DNA from: Bacteroidales bacterium
GTDB taxonomy: Bacteria > Bacteroidota > Bacteroidia > Bacteroidales > G3-4614
Length of the DNA: 64,000 bases
Direction: 5' to 3'
NCBI GenBank assembly: GCA_015061035.1
Contig: SUXK01000001.1
Span: 1 to 64,000, forward strand
Within the stretch, counting starts at the first letter, position 1; the number at the start of each line of letters is the position of its first letter. The position numbers and the translations under genes were made by a program. Below the pieces are notes generated by a model. That model was not told the origin of the DNA, made no database searches, and worked only from the letters and a program-made list of their open reading frames with translations. This document shows, piece after piece, positions 17,400 to 25,523 of the stretch.

Positions 17400-17871
17400 C
17401 CCCTATTCGCCTTTGCTTCTTCTCTTCTGATAAATTCCAACTCTCTAAAACGAGCTGCCCACTCCTCATCTGAAAGGCTGTCAGGGTTTGGAATGTGCAT
17501 ATAGTAACGCAATTGAGCGTTAACTATACGCAACATATCCTTAGGATTAACCTCGGCAGCCTCTACAACTTTTCCAGTTCTGCCTCCTTAACTTCTATAA
17601 GGTCGGCAAGTTTAGCCGAGGCACTGATAAACAATGTATCGTCGGTTTTTATCTCTTCGTCTCCTGCCAACCAGCAATCACGCAATACAATCTCATTAAA
17701 TTTTAATGCGTCGTTTTTACCTGCAACAGAGGCATAACTTAATGTTTTGCGAGTAGGTTTATGCAGATAGCAAACCTTATCGCCGTTTACCTCATCTTTA
17801 ACTGTTATTTTGACAATCTCGCCATGTTTGGCTTTCCATTCGTTAATTTGTTCTTGAGTTACTTTTTCCAT
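17396..17871 (-). CDS. Tail assembly chaperone, long form by predicted -1 frameshift
   Basis: The short chaperone frame (17871-17563) ends ...AELEKL-stop. A -1 slip on GGAAAAG (17569-17575, read on the minus strand) would continue into an open frame to 17396: VVEAAEVNPKDMLRIVNAQL and further to FRELEFIRREEAKANRG, adding about 58 residues. In lambda (G/GT) and many other phages, exactly this pair sits between tail tube and tape measure and is made by a programmed -1 shift. The downstream frame has no start codon near its beginning. The slippery site is imperfect (G GAA AAG), so usage is inferred from position and frame. The smaller alternative is an independent gene from the internal ATG about 30 bp into the frame. 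Confidence 0.6.
17563..17871 (-). CDS. Tail assembly chaperone, short form (gpG-like)
   Basis: A 102-aa protein (MEKVTQEQINEWKAKHGEIV, RKTLSYASVAGKNDALKFNE, LRDCWLAGDEEIKTDDTLFI) with the size, acidity and position of the short tail assembly chaperone. It follows the tail tube gene and precedes the tape measure, whose chaperone it should be during tail assembly. It would be the zero-frame product of the frameshift described for 17396-17871. The family match is by pattern and context. Confidence 0.65.
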   Translation of the reverse strand: MEKVTQEQINEWKAKHGEIVKITVKDEVNGDKVCYLHKPTRKTLSYASVAGKNDALKFNEIVLRDCWLAGDEEIKTDDTLFISASAKLADLIEVKEAELEKL

Positions 17872-17964
17872 TTTAATTACTGTTTAAGTGTTATTTAATA
17901 AGTCATTTAATGTTAGGAATAAGGAATCAGATCCTAATTCCTCATTCCTAATTCCTAATTTAGA

Positions 17965-18381
17965 TTAAGCAATCATATTTTTTTTGCGAAGAGCGATAAA
18001 TGGCAGAGTTACCTCCATAAACTTATCTCCTTGCTTCATCTCTTTTGGCTCTTCGGTAAATTGAATACCTTGTATAATGTCGGTAATAGGCACATCTCCT
18101 GATGTAGGATTACCGTAGTTTACAACCGCATTTACTTGTAGGTCCAAAATAGAGCGTGTAGGAGAGTTAAGGATAAGCACCTCTAATTCGCTTTGCAATA
18201 GGGTTATCTCTCCCTCAATTGAGCGATTACCTTTTTGTATGCTCATAGGCATAGCACCTTTGCCATAGATAACCTCTTTCTCTTGTTTCTCGGTATATTT
18301 AATACCTCTGATACCTGTTAGGTCTTTACCGCCGAGAACTACGGTAATATCACTCCAATCATATTGTCTTGAGTCAAACAT
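17965..18381 (-). CDS. Tail tube protein
   Basis: A 138-aa tail tube protein (Mu gp40-type): SDITVVLGGKDLTGIRGIKY, GKGAMPMSIQKGNRSIEGEI and DIIQGIQFTEEPKEMKQGDK show the beta-rich pattern of the family. It follows the sheath gene by 22 bp in the leftward late operon, as in other contractile-tailed phages. The 93-bp gap after it contains repeats of CCTAATTCC that also occur at 30.9-31.2 kb. Confidence 0.8.
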   Translation of the reverse strand: MFDSRQYDWSDITVVLGGKDLTGIRGIKYTEKQEKEVIYGKGAMPMSIQKGNRSIEGEITLLQSELEVLILNSPTRSILDLQVNAVVNYGNPTSGDVPITDIIQGIQFTEEPKEMKQGDKFMEVTLPFIALRKKNMIA

Positions 18382-18403
18382 ATCTCTTTACTTTTTTAAT
18401 TTA

Positions 18404-19597
18404 TTATTGATTTGTAGTTTGAAATCCGAGTTTAACATCAATATATTTAGCATAGCCGAAAGGACGAATCTTCAACGATACTTCATATTTTGATTCTGCT
18501 ACGATATTTTGGTCGGGGTCGATGTAACAAACCACACCAGTATCATTAGCATCTGACGGATCGCTGCCAAGGTTGCCATCTGCACCCATAGTAGAGATAA
18601 TGGCAGTCTCTACCTTATCCTGAATAGATTTACAGATAGTCAAAGGAATTTTACCCTCGCTTGTTACAGGTATCTCATCGTTAAGCTCGTTTGTCAAAGT
18701 TTGGTAAGCAATACGGTATGCCTTATCTATAACCCTTCTGCGAGGAATTAAAGCATAGTCATCTGTTGCAGCGGTGGCAAGTTTGTCATCACTCCAAAAA
18801 TACCCTGCCTTGCCTACGAATGTACGAGGGACAATGTAACCCTTATCGTGGATAATATCGGGATCTCCGTTCTCTGCGAGTACTCCTGCAATATACATCT
18901 CAGTAGATGCAATAGCACCATCTTTAACTCTTGCACAACTGCGTTGTACGGGAATGGCAGCCAAACGACCTGCAAGCAATCCAACCGCAGCACCTTTGCT
19001 GTCAGCCTCACTATCTCCTATAACAACAGCAACTCTGTTGTCTCCTCTCTCACTCAATGGAGCAAGTTGCGAAGCATTGCCTGCATAACCTCTGCCTTCA
19101 AGTAATACCATGCAAGGAGCAAATAAATCTGTTGTTGCCCATTCAACAAGAGCCTGAGCCTTATTTATTGCATCAGGTAAAAGAGTGTCAATACCTGCAG
19201 TTGTGGCAATGGTATCATCTGCCTCACACTTAATCACAAGAATATTAATTGCTCCACGAGCAGTAATAAGCAGATCCTTTGCTATACCATTTTTGTCGCA
19301 CATATCAGTAAGGGAAGTTATATTAGATACACCCATCAGCCATACTTTTGTACCATTAGGAGCTTCATCATATATCTCTCTTACACATTTATCAATTAGT
19401 TTATTTGGATCATTCACCTCACTTGTTATATTCAACTTAATTAAGTCGGCATAAGAAGTCAAGAGGTAAGGTTTATCAAGTTCGAAAAATTTAGTTACGG
19501 CATAGCCTGTAACAATCAAACCTATCACACCATCTTCCGAAGGTGCTACAGAGCCTAACGCTCCATTCTCAAAATTAATTTTTACTCTTGGTAACAT
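18404..19597 (-). CDS. Contractile tail sheath protein (DUF2586-like)
   Basis: A 397-aa sheath protein. The sequence (GVIGLIVTGYAVTKFFELDK, YDEAPNGTKVWLMGVSN, then ALVEWATTDLFAPCMVLLEG, and VGKAGYFWSDDKLATAATDD with RRRVIDKAYRIAYQTL) fits the DUF2586 sheath family. The C-terminal SLKIRPFGYAKYIDVKLGF strand pair is the usual sheath handshake region. Its presence makes this a myovirus-type particle. It lies upstream of the tube gene. The leader contains the AACTAAAAACTAACAAC word found in many spacers of this window. Confidence 0.85.
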   Translation of the reverse strand: MLPRVKINFENGALGSVAPSEDGVIGLIVTGYAVTKFFELDKPYLLTSYADLIKLNITSEVNDPNKLIDKCVREIYDEAPNGTKVWLMGVSNITSLTDMCDKNGIAKDLLITARGAINILVIKCEADDTIATTAGIDTLLPDAINKAQALVEWATTDLFAPCMVLLEGRGYAGNASQLAPLSERGDNRVAVVIGDSEADSKGAAVGLLAGRLAAIPVQRSCARVKDGAIASTEMYIAGVLAENGDPDIIHDKGYIVPRTFVGKAGYFWSDDKLATAATDDYALIPRRRVIDKAYRIAYQTLTNELNDEIPVTSEGKIPLTICKSIQDKVETAIISTMGADGNLGSDPSDANDTGVVCYIDPDQNIVAESKYEVSLKIRPFGYAKYIDVKLGFQTTNQ

Positions 19598-19622
19598 ATT
19601 ATATAGTTTTAGTTGTTAGTTT

Positions 19623-20129
19623 TTAGCGAAGTTTTATAAAGATATATGCTCCTACAAAAATTAAAGCAATGCCACCTGTCCACATCAAAAAGCGTTTGAA
19701 GGGAGGTATCGGTGCCTCAACAAGCACTGTATTGGTCTTAAGCCGGGCAATCTCTTTCTCTTTTAATTCGAGTTCCAGACGTTGAGCCTCAATTACAGAT
19801 GAGAGATACAATATTGTTGCTCCCGAAGTATCACGCTCAAGCGTGTAGGTCGCCTTAATCTTCTCTCCATTCCTTTGCTCCAATTGTTGCAGTAACACAT
19901 TGCCTGACGAATCACACTCGAGCCAAGCCTTAAGCCAGGCGCTGTCGGGCGGAATGGTTATTATGCTGTCTCTGACAATCTCCCTAATGGAGATACTGTC
20001 ATTTGTCGTTATCACTTGCGGTTTGTATGTCCTGCAACTCACGACGCACAGGGCAATTATCATTAAACTTACAATCTTTGACTTTGTCAATAGCCCTGTT
20101 AAGGCGGCGAACATCTTTGCGTAGTCCAT
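19623..20129 (-). CDS. Probable unimolecular spanin
   Basis: A 168-aa protein with a lipoprotein signal ending in CVVSC at its N terminus, a periplasmic region with a heptad-rich stretch (SVIEAQRLELELKEKEIARL) and a C-terminal membrane helix (FLMWTGGIALIFVGAYIFIK). A lipid anchor at one end and a membrane helix at the other is the layout of u-spanins (as in phage T1), which fuse the inner and outer membranes in the last lysis step. I start it at the ATG at 20129; the TTG at 20156 and the ATG at 20114 are alternatives. It overlaps the preceding membrane-protein gene in another frame by 131 bp. Confidence 0.6.
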   Translation of the reverse strand: MDYAKMFAALTGLLTKSKIVSLMIIALCVVSCRTYKPQVITTNDSISIREIVRDSIITIPPDSAWLKAWLECDSSGNVLLQQLEQRNGEKIKATYTLERDTSGATILYLSSVIEAQRLELELKEKEIARLKTNTVLVEAPIPPFKRFLMWTGGIALIFVGAYIFIKLR

Positions 20130-20337
20130 TGATTTCACTTTTAAGAGGCTCGACAATATACTGCATTATCAATTTTGATGCCTTCTCTTCAGTCTCTACT
20201 CCTGCCTGATCTGCCTCGTTTTTGCTTTTACGAGCTTCGCTCTTGCTTTTCATCAATGTTGAGCGAAGAGTAACCAATGAAACAAGTACACCGCCTGAAA
20301 GCAGGACATCTATTACCAAATGTATTATATCGTTCAT
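19999..20337 (-). CDS. Lysis-cassette membrane protein (holin or inner-membrane spanin-like)
   Basis: A 112-aa protein with one N-terminal membrane segment (IIHLVIDVLLSGGVLVSLVT) followed by a basic, then coiled-coil region (LKSEINGLRKDVRRLNRAID) and two Cys near the end. The start at 20337 overlaps the endolysin stop (ATGA) and is preferred over 20343. Its position between endolysin and spanin suggests a lysis role. An N-in membrane helix plus periplasmic coiled coil fits an i-spanin; a holin is the alternative. Its 3' part overlaps the u-spanin gene, as nested spanin genes often do. Confidence 0.5.
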   Translation of the reverse strand: MNDIIHLVIDVLLSGGVLVSLVTLRSTLMKSKSEARKSKNEADQAGVETEEKASKLIMQYIVEPLKSEINGLRKDVRRLNRAIDKVKDCKFNDNCPVRRELQDIQTASDNDK

Positions 20338-20747
20338 GGCCATATCTCTTTAATCATTTTCTTAACATCAAACGACGGGCACACCTTATTGGCAAATTCA
20401 TTATGCCCATGTATTGTCGCTTTGGGGTACTTTGCCTTTAATTCTTTTAATAGATGACGGAGAGAGGCGCGTTGGGGAGTTGTGCGGGTGTCCTTTGGAC
20501 GCATTGCCTTGTCGCAACCACCAACATAGGCAACTCCTATGCTTCGGCTGTTATGACCCTTACAGTGGGCACCGGCTTGCTCCTCCGGGCGTCCTCTCTC
20601 AATAGTTCCGTCAAGCAACACTACATAATGATAGCCTATTGTTGTAAATCCTCTATCAATGTGCCATCGGGTTATATCCTCAACAGATATATTTCTACCC
20701 TCTGGAGTTGCTGTACAGTGAACTATAATCTCATCTATCGCGCGCAT
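20334..20747 (-). CDS. Endolysin, N-acetylmuramoyl-L-alanine amidase
   Basis: This 137-aa amidase of the type 2/PGRP fold cleaves the MurNAc to L-Ala bond in peptidoglycan. Zinc ligands of the T7-lysozyme type are visible: His10 (IIVHCTATP), His115 and Cys123 (HGHNEFANKVCPSF), with the catalytic Lys121 two residues before the Cys and a Tyr in TTIGYHYVV. The spacing His115 to Cys123 equals that of His122 to Cys130 in T7. There is no signal peptide, so it needs a holin or similar for export. It lies 24 bp downstream of the capsid gene and is coupled to the next lysis gene. Confidence 0.92.
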   Translation of the reverse strand: MRAIDEIIVHCTATPEGRNISVEDITRWHIDRGFTTIGYHYVVLLDGTIERGRPEEQAGAHCKGHNSRSIGVAYVGGCDKAMRPKDTRTTPQRASLRHLLKELKAKYPKATIHGHNEFANKVCPSFDVKKMIKEIWP

Positions 20748-20771
20748 ACTATCTAATCAAATCAAAACGGT

Positions 20772-21836
20772 TTACGCTGTTACGATGTCGCTAACAATAG
20801 CACCTATCGCCTCGTTACGAAGAGGCAAGCATATTGAATAGTGACGGAAGTTTACAAGATTCTCCTGAGTTGTTGGAGATGTTTTTGCATCTTGAAGGTA
20901 AGTTTTAGTCTCACCATCGGCACGTACTGCACGAGGAGCATAGAATGCCACAGATGCGTAACGGTCGTTTGCAGAGATTGAAGTACCGAAAGCAACCTTT
21001 TTCTTGGTTGATACAGTATAGTAAGGAGCATCAGCAAACTCATACACCTCAAAACCATATAGGTTGGCAATTTTACCTGTTGAGTAGTTATAGAACTGCT
21101 CGGCAAATTTTTGATCCTCACTCAAAAGGTCGTTCACGTGGTCAGAACATAATACAAGTACACGACCTTGTACGGGAACTTTCAATTTGTCGAAACTCGC
21201 TTTAAGTGCAAGAATATCAGCACGAGTGATTTTTTTACGACCACCCTCTGTTGCTGTTGCTCCTGTGGTAAGGATTACAGGGTGTTTTTGTGCGTGGTCA
21301 GTAGGAGCAAGTGCGTGAATAGCTTTAGCATATTTACTTGCATCAATAGCCTCGCGGTGGCGCTCAAGTACGCTGCCGAACTTATCATAACCAACTCCTC
21401 GCAACTCATCATCAGTTATCTTGGTTGCTTTGGTTTGGTATTTATCAAGTGTTATGGCTTTATTTGCATCTTCGAGAGTCTCAACGCCTATCGGATAAGT
21501 TGTGTTATTAATCAATACGGTAGGGTCTCCTCCAAGATCGGCAAAATTAAGAGTATTGTTTTTGCCTACCAAGTTATCCACTCCACGAATCTTTTTATAC
21601 CACCCTAAACTCTCCAAAGAGTTACGGAAAGCCTTAATCATCTCACCTGTCCATATCTCGGGATACAAACCTGACATGGCCACTCCGCCACCTATGAATG
21701 AGGTAACAACAGAAGCTGCTACAAAACCGATACTTCCCAATATGGGAGATACTCCAATAATCACTGCGGCAACGGCACCAATAAACATAGTTAATAGGGT
21801 TGCCAAAATTGCTTTTACAAATTTCATTCTTTTCAT
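20772..21836 (-). CDS. Major capsid protein with hydrophobic N-terminal extension
   Basis: A 354-aa major capsid protein. From about residue 54 (MSGLYPEIWTGEMIKAFRNS) it reads like the capsid subunit of Mu-like Bacteroidales phages, with ADAPYYTVSTKKKVAFGTSI and YASVAFYAPRAVRADGE in the C-terminal half. Residues 1-53 are unusual for a capsid protein: a basic start (MKRMKFVK) and two hydrophobic, glycine-rich stretches (ILATLLTMFIGAVAAVIIGV, FVAASVVTSFIGGGVA) that look like membrane helices. Either the subunit has a removable membrane anchor or translation can also start at Met54. The protease/scaffold gene lies directly upstream. Confidence 0.75.
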   Translation of the reverse strand: MKRMKFVKAILATLLTMFIGAVAAVIIGVSPILGSIGFVAASVVTSFIGGGVAMSGLYPEIWTGEMIKAFRNSLESLGWYKKIRGVDNLVGKNNTLNFADLGGDPTVLINNTTYPIGVETLEDANKAITLDKYQTKATKITDDELRGVGYDKFGSVLERHREAIDASKYAKAIHALAPTDHAQKHPVILTTGATATEGGRKKITRADILALKASFDKLKVPVQGRVLVLCSDHVNDLLSEDQKFAEQFYNYSTGKIANLYGFEVYEFADAPYYTVSTKKKVAFGTSISANDRYASVAFYAPRAVRADGETKTYLQDAKTSPTTQENLVNFRHYSICLPLRNEAIGAIVSDIVTA

Positions 21837-21885
21837 TGTTCAAAAAGGTTTTAAAATGTTTTTAAAAGTTGTTTTACTAATTCAA

Positions 21886-22302
21886 TTAAAGAGCAATCCC
21901 ATACTCTTTTTGGTAGAGGCGTGCATACTCTTGAGGGTTGTTCTCTTTAAGATTGGCAAGTTCCTCTGTGGGTACATCACTCAATGTCTCCCATTTCTTA
22001 TCTCCACTGTTAGGATTGATAAAGTCAGAGGGTTTTGAGGGTGTGTGCATACACTCCAATGTTGTTTTAAGAGTCTCAAATCCTGCCTCCATACCTAACT
22101 TGACAAAGTGGTCTTTTTTGTCGGCTCCAAATTTCCCTGCCTCTTGTGCTGTTGTCACAAGATTTACGATAGCCTCTTTGCGTGCCTTTTCTGCCGCATC
22201 TTTTAGTGTTTTGTTTTCGTTTTGTATTCCTACTACTTGAGCAAGAATCTCACTCTCGGTTGCACCTTCTGCCAAACCGAGTTGAATTGCAATCTTTTTC
22301 AT
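21886..22302 (-). CDS. Possible nested scaffold protein
   Basis: An in-frame ATG at 22302 (MKKIAIQLGLAEGATES) would yield a 138-aa product holding only the helical C-terminal part of the protease/scaffold protein. By analogy with Mu gpI/gpZ this could be the free scaffold. The internal start is an inference; no separate regulatory signal is clear. Confidence 0.4.
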   Translation of the reverse strand: MKKIAIQLGLAEGATESEILAQVVGIQNENKTLKDAAEKARKEAIVNLVTTAQEAGKFGADKKDHFVKLGMEAGFETLKTTLECMHTPSKPSDFINPNSGDKKWETLSDVPTEELANLKENNPQEYARLYQKEYGIAL

Positions 22303-22806
22303 TTGTGTTTGACTGTTTTTAATTGTTAGAAAATCTATGTTTTTGTGGTTGCCATCATTTAGCAACAACATTTCTCCTTTGTGATATAGGGCAAGAGCCT
22401 CATCGTTAGCACCAATGTCCACAACAGATACCTCTTTAAGTTTACTTTTGGTTATGGTCGTTCCTGTTTGACCGGGCAACATAAGTTCGGGGCTCTCATC
22501 AGTACTTATAACTTCCAATCCTGCCGATACCATTTTAATTATACCATTCTGCCATTTGCTCTCAATCTGTTTGGCAAAATCATCGGCTGAATCGAATACA
22601 AGAGAACCGATAAGTTTATCGCCCTCTTTACGTAAGTTCTCAACTCTTCCAAGAGGTAAAACCTCATCTTTTGTCCCTCGCATAGGGCGATTGTGCATCC
22701 ACAGCAATATAGGGTTACGTTCATATTGCGAAGTGTCAATACCCTCTGTTAATACTCGGAAGCCATACGAATTGACTGCCGATGTGCTTATTACTACTTC
22801 GTTCAT
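21886..22806 (-). CDS. Prohead protease with C-terminal scaffold (Mu gpI-like)
   Basis: A 306-aa protein. The first 150 residues resemble HK97/Mu-type prohead proteases of clan SH (WMHNRPMRGTKDEVLPLGRV, KMVSAGLEVISTDE, KEVSVVDIGANDEAL). After about residue 165 a helical, charged region follows (NENKTLKDAAEKARKEAIVN) as in scaffolds. The ATG at 22806 gives the proper start; the frame is open further upstream through the 92-bp element. In Mu the scaffold gpZ is made from an internal start in the protease gene; a matching internal start is described for 22302. It is the first gene of the leftward late operon. Confidence 0.75.
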   Translation of the reverse strand: MNEVVISTSAVNSYGFRVLTEGIDTSQYERNPILLWMHNRPMRGTKDEVLPLGRVENLRKEGDKLIGSLVFDSADDFAKQIESKWQNGIIKMVSAGLEVISTDESPELMLPGQTGTTITKSKLKEVSVVDIGANDEALALYHKGEMLLLNDGNHKNIDFLTIKNSQTQMKKIAIQLGLAEGATESEILAQVVGIQNENKTLKDAAEKARKEAIVNLVTTAQEAGKFGADKKDHFVKLGMEAGFETLKTTLECMHTPSKPSDFINPNSGDKKWETLSDVPTEELANLKENNPQEYARLYQKEYGIAL

Positions 22807-22833
22807 TATTCCTGTTTTTTGTTGTTTCCGAAA

Positions 22834-22925
22834 GCAAAATTGCATATTCCACAATAGGTGGGCAAAAAGATACACCAACCTGATATATATTTTTTATTAT
22901 TAAGGTATTAAGAGAGAATTTTGCA
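22834..22925. promoter_or_regulatory. 92-bp divergent late control element, copy B
   Basis: The element lies between the protease gene (starts at 22806, minus) and the terminase small-subunit gene (starts at 22988, plus). It aligns without gaps to 12138-12229: GCAAAATTGCAT at the left edge, GCAAAAAG at 22862-22869, a 24-bp identical core at 22874-22897 and AGAGAATTTTGCA at the right edge. The segment from 22846 to 22861 is not conserved. It has no TAnnTTTG box. Confidence 0.65.
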
Positions 22926-22987
22926 ATTGATATAATAGTTTTTGAGGCTATAAACTAAAAACTAACCAATAACTAAAACTAAATACA

Positions 22988-23473
22988 ATGACAAAAAAAG
23001 AGATCGAAATCCGAAAGGGTTATGCTTTTCGCCTCTTTATGAGTGGTGAAAGTCAAAAGGCAATAGCAAAAACAATCGGTTCCAGCGAAGTAACAGTAAG
23101 CCGATGGGCGAACAAAGAGGGGTGGGAACAACAGCGACAAGACCAAAACACCTCTACTTTGACACTTGCAAATATGATGATGCAAGCAGCAAAAAAGATG
23201 AGCGAGTTAATCATCTCAAACATTGAAAGTGGTAATGCCGATATTGACAGTATTACAAAGTGTAGCGACAATCTGTGTAAGATTATGAAAGCGGCAGAAC
23301 GCATAGCGAACACAGTAACAAGGGCTACGGTGATAGATGTAATCATTGCTCTTGACCGCTGGATTGTGGAGAGAAGTAAAACAGATTCAAATCTAACCCC
23401 CGAACTTGTGGATACCATAACCAATCTGCACCGCGGGTATATCGAGCACATAACCGAAAATGAACTTAATTAG
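22988..23473 (+). CDS. Terminase small subunit (DUF1804-like)
   Basis: A 161-aa protein with an N-terminal helix-turn-helix (AIAKTIGSSEVTVSRWANKE, residues about 25-45) followed by helical segments. Its size and position directly before the large terminase gene match the small terminase subunits of Mu-like phages, which recognise the packaging site. It opens the rightward late operon, 62 bp from copy B of the 92-bp element. Confidence 0.75.
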   Translation: MTKKEIEIRKGYAFRLFMSGESQKAIAKTIGSSEVTVSRWANKEGWEQQRQDQNTSTLTLANMMMQAAKKMSELIISNIESGNADIDSITKCSDNLCKIMKAAERIANTVTRATVIDVIIALDRWIVERSKTDSNLTPELVDTITNLHRGYIEHITENELN

Positions 23474-23553
23474 ATGAGTTTTTAGTTGTTAGTTTTCAGT
23501 TTTTAGAAACTATGTCGCTAACAACTAACAACAAACAACTAACAACTTTAATT

Positions 23554-25071
23554 ATGACTGAAAACAAAAAAGCCAAACAGGCAATGGAGCGTTATCTTCA
23601 GCACTTGCAGGAGATTAAAAACATAACCTCCGTTATACCCAAAGGCAATGAGGCAGAGAAGCAAAAACGCATAGCAAAGGCAAGAGAGAGTTATGCCTAC
23701 TTCGTTGAGACCTATTTTCCGCACCTTGCATCAAGCAAATGCGGCAAATTTCAAATAGAAGCGGCAGAGTATATCAAAGAGAACTCTCGTGCAAGATGTG
23801 TATTTGAATGGGCGCGAGGACACGCAAAGAGTTCGCATATCTCGCTGATGATACCTATGTGGTTGAAAATACAGCGTGAGGCTACACCTATGGTTATGGT
23901 ACTCGTATCAAAGAGTGGAGATGCCGCTAAACGTCTATTGTCCGATCTTCAGGCAGAGTTGGCAGGCAACGAACTTTACATTAATGATTTCGGGGCTCAA
24001 AAAACTGACGGACTATGGACAGACGGAGAGTTTGTAACATCAGTAGGGGATATGTTTATTGCTCTCGGTCGCGGGCAATCTCCTCGAGGCATTAAAAAAC
24101 GTGGTATAAGGGTTAATTACATATCAATAGACGACATTGACGATGACGAGATGTGTCGCAACCCAAGACGCGTAAGCGAGGCTGTCGATTGGTGTTTGAC
24201 CGCTTTACTTGGTACTATGGCAATGGGTAGAGGCAGGTTTGTTCTTGTTGGCAACCGCATATCTCAAACATCTATTCTTGCCGAGATTGCCGAGCGTCCA
24301 CACTTCTTCCACACTCGCGTAAATGCTCTTAACGCCAAAGGCTCTCCAACTTGGAAAGAGAACTATACTCTTGAGGAAATTAGTTCTTTGCGTGTCGAGA
24401 TGGGCGAACGACGCTTCCAAAAGGAGTACATGAACAACCCCATTATGGAGGGAGCCATCTTTGAACGTAAATATATCCAATATGGCAAGATGCTGCCACT
24501 ACGAGAGTATAAAGGTATTGTCGTATATACCGACCCCTCTTTTAAGAGCAGCACCAAAAACGACTTTAAGGCTACAATGCTTGTGGGTATAACCAAACAG
24601 GGAGCATTTCACGTCATCAAGGCGTATGCTGACCAAACAAAGGTCTCGGAGATGATAGGTTGGCATTACGCTATTGAGGAGTATGTGGGTGATACGCCAT
24701 GTCGCTATTACATGGAGAGTAACTTCATTCAGGATCTTATGATGGACGAGTTTTACAAAGCAGGAACAGAAACAGGCAAACAGATACCCATTACAGGCGA
24801 TGCTCGTAAAAAACCTGAAAAGTTTGCCCGTATTGAGGCTATGCAACCTCTGTTCCAACGAGGAGAGGTAATATTCAACGAAGCAGAACGCTCTGCACCG
24901 GGAATGAAAGTTCTTGAAGAGCAACTACTGATGTTCCAAAGAGGCAGCAAGGCTCACGATGATGCCCCCGATGCTTTGGAGGGGGCAATATGGATGCTCA
25001 AAAAGCAAGAGCGTTCAATGGCTTTCACTCCCCGTATGGGCAGACGCTCAAAGCCCAAAAGTGCATGGTAA
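23554..25071 (+). CDS. Terminase large subunit
   Basis: The 505-aa packaging motor and nuclease. The ATPase part has a Walker A-like loop (WARGHAKSS, about residues 86-94) and a Walker B (YISIDDIDDDE, about 189-199). The nuclease part has the acidic clusters VVYTDPSFKSS and DAPDALEGAIWML. I start it at the ATG at 23554; the upstream start at 23512 lies in a repeat-rich spacer of AACTAACAAC words. It is followed 25 bp later by the gp36-like gene. For a transposable phage, headful packaging from integrated copies is expected. Confidence 0.92.
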   Translation: MTENKKAKQAMERYLQHLQEIKNITSVIPKGNEAEKQKRIAKARESYAYFVETYFPHLASSKCGKFQIEAAEYIKENSRARCVFEWARGHAKSSHISLMIPMWLKIQREATPMVMVLVSKSGDAAKRLLSDLQAELAGNELYINDFGAQKTDGLWTDGEFVTSVGDMFIALGRGQSPRGIKKRGIRVNYISIDDIDDDEMCRNPRRVSEAVDWCLTALLGTMAMGRGRFVLVGNRISQTSILAEIAERPHFFHTRVNALNAKGSPTWKENYTLEEISSLRVEMGERRFQKEYMNNPIMEGAIFERKYIQYGKMLPLREYKGIVVYTDPSFKSSTKNDFKATMLVGITKQGAFHVIKAYADQTKVSEMIGWHYAIEEYVGDTPCRYYMESNFIQDLMMDEFYKAGTETGKQIPITGDARKKPEKFARIEAMQPLFQRGEVIFNEAERSAPGMKVLEEQLLMFQRGSKAHDDAPDALEGAIWMLKKQERSMAFTPRMGRRSKPKSAW

Positions 25072-25096
25072 TTCTAACAACTAAAAACTAACAACT

Positions 25097-25519
25097 ATGA
25101 AGTTCATAACAGAAGAGGATTTTATGCAGGTATGCGATAGTAACGCACTATCTGTAATATCTCAATCAAGCGAAGAGAATAAAACAAGAGCAGAAGCATA
25201 CGCCATAGAGGAAATATCATCGTACTTGCGTAGCAGGTACGATATGCAAAAAGCATTCTCTATGCAAGGCAACGATCGTAATGCTCTGCTTGTGATGTAC
25301 ACAACTGATATTATACTCTATCATCTTGTGGCGTGGTTGCCCAAGAAGATAGGGTTTGAGATAAGAGAAACCCGATATAATGCCGCCATTGATTGGTGCG
25401 TAAAGGTTCAGAACGGTAAATCATCACCCGAACTGCCAACTATCACTAACGATAAAGGAGAGCAAATTGGCGGAACAGTAAGGACAGGCGGACAAAAGAA
25501 AAACAACTACTATTGGTAA
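25097..25519 (+). CDS. Head completion/adaptor protein, Mu gp36-like (DUF1320)
   Basis: A 140-aa protein. FITEEDFMQVCD at the start, AEAYAIEEISSYLRSRYDMQ, and DIILYHLVAWLPKKIG fit the DUF1320/gp36 family of connector proteins that close the head after packaging. It lies between the terminase and portal genes, 4 bp from the portal start. In Mu this gene lies after the capsid gene, so module order differs here. Confidence 0.75.
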   Translation: MKFITEEDFMQVCDSNALSVISQSSEENKTRAEAYAIEEISSYLRSRYDMQKAFSMQGNDRNALLVMYTTDIILYHLVAWLPKKIGFEIRETRYNAAIDWCVKVQNGKSSPELPTITNDKGEQIGGTVRTGGQKKNNYYW

Positions 25520-25523
25520 TATT

